Below, piece after piece: positions 32,728 to 34,378 of a DNA stretch of 34,378 nucleotides. Location: positions 1-34,378 of the forward strand of contig CAMLGR010000033.1 in NCBI GenBank assembly GCA_946479615.1. The letters are read 5' to 3'. The notes under the pieces were generated by a model. It saw only the letters and a list, made by a program, of their open reading frames with translations, searched no databases and was not told the DNA's origin. The position numbers were made by a program, and so were the translations under genes. Origin of the DNA: an uncultured Bacteroidota bacterium. GTDB taxonomy: Bacteria > Bacteroidota > Bacteroidia > Chitinophagales > Chitinophagaceae. How positions within the stretch are numbered: position 1 is the stretch's first letter; each line of letters begins with the position of its first letter.

Positions 32728-32825
32728 AAATAAGGAATAAGAAATAATTAATAAGAAATGAGAAGATGTCTGTTCTCAAGCTGTAATTTTCTCATTTCTT
32801 ATTAATTATTTCTTATTCCTTATTT
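32728..32825. repeat. Perfect 37-bp inverted repeat after thrC (family A)
   Basis: Left arm 32728-32764 and right arm 32789-32825 are exact complements over 37 bases with a 24-base loop. The arms are made of the words aataagg, aataagaa and aaatgagaa. It ends two bases before the thrC stop codon (thrC reads leftwards), so in transcript terms it directly follows that gene and probably terminates it. It shares 32 of 36 bases with the repeat at 7532-7567. Confidence 0.92.
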
Positions 32826-32827
32826 CA

Positions 32828-34129
32828 TTACGCTTTTTCCAGCAAATAGTCTTTTAACAATTGATAATCCGGCTTCATCACTACCGATTGTTTTTGCTTA
32901 TGCATGATAGCTTCTACGGAAGCAGGAATTTCTATCTTTTTACCAGCGCTTTTTTCCACGGCTTCAGGAAATTTGACCGGGTGTGCTGTTTCCAGGAAAA
33001 TTCCTTTCTCCGCCGGATGATCCTTTAAATACCGTTGCAACGACAAATATCCTACGGCTCCATGCGGGTCAAGCAGGTATTCATGTTGCTGGTAAACTTC
33101 TTTGATCGTCGCCATTGTTTCCTCATCAGAGATACGATAGGAAGACAGCTTATCTTTTATTTCAGGAAAGTTATGATGGAATATTTCCAGTATCCGCACA
33201 AAATTGCTTGGATTGCCTACATCCATTGCATTGGATAGTGTAGGTACTGCTTTAACAGGTACCAGTTTTCCTGTTTGTAAATAATGGGAAACAATATCGT
33301 TCGCATTACAAGCCGCAATAAAATGCTTCACCGGCAAACCGGAAGCATGCGCCAGTATGCCTGCACAGATATTTCCGAAATTGCCACTGGGCACACTGAT
33401 CACCGGTGCGCGATCCTTATCTTTCCATTGCTTGCAGGCAAAGAAATAATAAAACTGTTGTGGCAACCAGCGGGCCACATTGATTGAATTGGCCGAGGTA
33501 AGAAATAATTCCTTTGTAAGTTCTTCATCGGTAAACGCCTGTTTCACCATTGCCTGGCAATCATCAAAACTACCTTCGATCTCCAGCGCATGAATGTTCT
33601 TTTCCAGGGTGGTCAATTGCTTTTCCTGTACCGGGCTCACTTTGCCGGAAGGATAAAGAATGACAACCTCCACTCCTTCTACATTATAAAATCCATTCGC
33701 CACTGCCCCGCCCGTATCACCGGATGTAGCAACCAGCACTGTTACTTTTTTCGACTGTCCGTTCACAAAATGCCCAAGGCAACGGCTCATAAACCGTGCA
33801 CCCACATCTTTAAACGCCAGCGTAGGGCCATGAAATAATTCAAGAGAGAAAATGTTTTCGCTGACATTTACCAATGGCAAATGAAAGTTGATCGTTTCAC
33901 TGACGATCTCAAATAATCGTTCATCAGGGATCGTGCCTCCTACGTAAGGCCTGATCACGCGAAAAGCGATCTCTTCATTGGAATAATTCTCTATATCGCC
34001 GATCAGTTTCAGATCAACTACCGGTATGGTTTCCGGGAAATACAATCCTTTATCCGGCGCCTGTCCTTTGATCGCTGCTTCCTTAAAATCGACTAACGGT
34101 GATTTCTTATTGGTACTGAAATATTTCAT
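32828..34129 (-). CDS. thrC: Threonine synthase
   Basis: PLP enzyme that converts O-phospho-L-homoserine to L-threonine, the last step of threonine synthesis. The 433-residue protein starts with the ThrC-type N-terminal MKYFSTNKKSPLVDFKEA. The PLP lysine is Lys107 in HGPTLAFKDVGARF, and the phosphate-binding loop is ATSGDTGGAVANGFY. The active-site segment VPSGNFGNICAGILA and the later part ILEIFHHNFPEI are typical of the class that includes the E. coli and yeast enzymes. Length and order are normal. It follows thrB by 48 bases on the minus strand, giving the usual thr order. A perfect 37-bp hairpin follows it. Confidence 0.96.
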   Translation of the reverse strand: MKYFSTNKKSPLVDFKEAAIKGQAPDKGLYFPETIPVVDLKLIGDIENYSNEEIAFRVIRPYVGGTIPDERLFEIVSETINFHLPLVNVSENIFSLELFHGPTLAFKDVGARFMSRCLGHFVNGQSKKVTVLVATSGDTGGAVANGFYNVEGVEVVILYPSGKVSPVQEKQLTTLEKNIHALEIEGSFDDCQAMVKQAFTDEELTKELFLTSANSINVARWLPQQFYYFFACKQWKDKDRAPVISVPSGNFGNICAGILAHASGLPVKHFIAACNANDIVSHYLQTGKLVPVKAVPTLSNAMDVGNPSNFVRILEIFHHNFPEIKDKLSSYRISDEETMATIKEVYQQHEYLLDPHGAVGYLSLQRYLKDHPAEKGIFLETAHPVKFPEAVEKSAGKKIEIPASVEAIMHKQKQSVVMKPDYQLLKDYLLEKA

Positions 34130-34177
34130 TTATTACATACATTTAAATATCCTCTTAATCCTGGTCCGATTATCATG

Positions 34178-34378
34178 CTATGCAATAACCTCCACTCCAT
34201 TCTTATTGATCGTTGTTACATAGGTATTATAATCGATCCCTATTTTATTGTATACTTCTTTCATTACATTTTCGACCTCGATCGCTGTTTTCTTTTCTTT
34301 ACTCAGCATAAAGATAGAAGGGCCCGATCCCGAGATGCCACCACCCAGGGCCCCCGTTTCCTTACATTTTCTTTTTAC
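34178..34378 (-). CDS. thrB: Homoserine kinase, C-terminal part, cut by window edge
   Basis: Phosphorylates homoserine to O-phosphohomoserine, the substrate of the thrC enzyme next door. Only the last 66 residues are inside the window. Translating the minus strand from the window edge gives ETGALGGGISGSGPSIFML, the glycine-rich GHMP-kinase motif near the C-terminus of ThrB, then a helical tail ending NKNGVEVIA and a TAG stop at 34178-34180. The motif and the neighbour make ThrB much more likely than another GHMP kinase. The start and the N-terminal domain lie beyond 34378. It is 48 bases from the thrC start, so the genes form an operon, probably with a thrA-type gene upstream. Confidence 0.92.
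   Translation of the reverse strand, partial: VKRKCKETGALGGGISGSGPSIFMLSKEKKTAIEVENVMKEVYNKIGIDYNTYVTTINKNGVEVIA

Noticed and set aside
1..34378. tRNA or rRNA genes
   Set aside because: I looked for cloverleaf sequences with a conserved T-loop and for rRNA-like segments and saw none, although I could not run a covariance search.

Overview
The window looks like a chromosomal segment of a Bacteroidota bacterium, most likely in or near the Chitinophagaceae. The signs are a SusC/SusD pair, a Bacteroidota-type LptD and large OstA-like protein, many F-ending outer-membrane barrels, a three-subunit cytochrome b-type succinate dehydrogenase, start codons without Shine-Dalgarno sequences, and promoter elements of the TAnnTTTG type. 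The family assignment is inference; there is no rRNA in the window to settle it. I see no tRNA, rRNA, CRISPR array or classical insertion sequence.

Layout, left to right. 1-1241 (-): htpG, cut by the window edge. 1529-3640 (+): ung, a RimJ/RimL-type acetyltransferase and a plsC-like acyltransferase. 3764-10297: an envelope-biogenesis block, with lptD (-) divergent from an operon-like run of N-acetylmuramoyl-L-alanine amidase, an MCE/MlaD protein and a large OstA-like protein (+). 10443-10925: a small secreted barrel protein. 11110-12842: an arsenic cluster arsR-arsM-arsC with two near-identical ArsR-type operator sites and no efflux pump in view. 13182-19635: a DeoR-family regulator followed by SusC, SusD and a DUF4397-like lipoprotein. 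19850-21337 (-): a fused SpmA-SpmB protein. 21665-22762 (+): ychF. 22846-23247 (+): a GxxExxY (PD-(D/E)XK-like) protein inside inverted repeats. 23283-26798 (-): a 1171-residue outer-membrane protein of unknown function. 26960-27493 (+): a second small barrel protein. 27636-31826 (-): sdhC-sdhA-X-sdhB, where X is an unknown secreted protein. 32022-32588 (-): a conserved-looking unknown. 32828-34378 (-): thrC and the end of thrB.

The most interesting feature is not a gene. The intergenic spaces hold a set of long inverted repeats whose arms are built from short repeated words of about 8-11 bases. Examples are a perfect 34-bp repeat between plsC and lptD, a perfect 37-bp repeat after thrC, and a 35-bp repeat after ung. 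Several fall into sequence families with more than one copy in the window. All four convergent gene junctions carry one, often starting or ending within a few bases of a stop codon. In one case (22763-23278) the space between the two arms contains the GxxExxY nuclease-like gene. This suggests, as a hypothesis, a dispersed palindrome system with a linked nuclease, loosely comparable to REP sequences and their RAYT transposases.

The other genes are mostly conventional. The envelope block joins lipopolysaccharide transport (LptD, OstA-like), lipid transport (MCE), lipid synthesis (plsC) and peptidoglycan hydrolysis (amidase). The ars genes reduce arsenate and methylate arsenite under ArsR control. 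The sdh genes form respiratory complex II, and thrB-thrC form the end of threonine synthesis.
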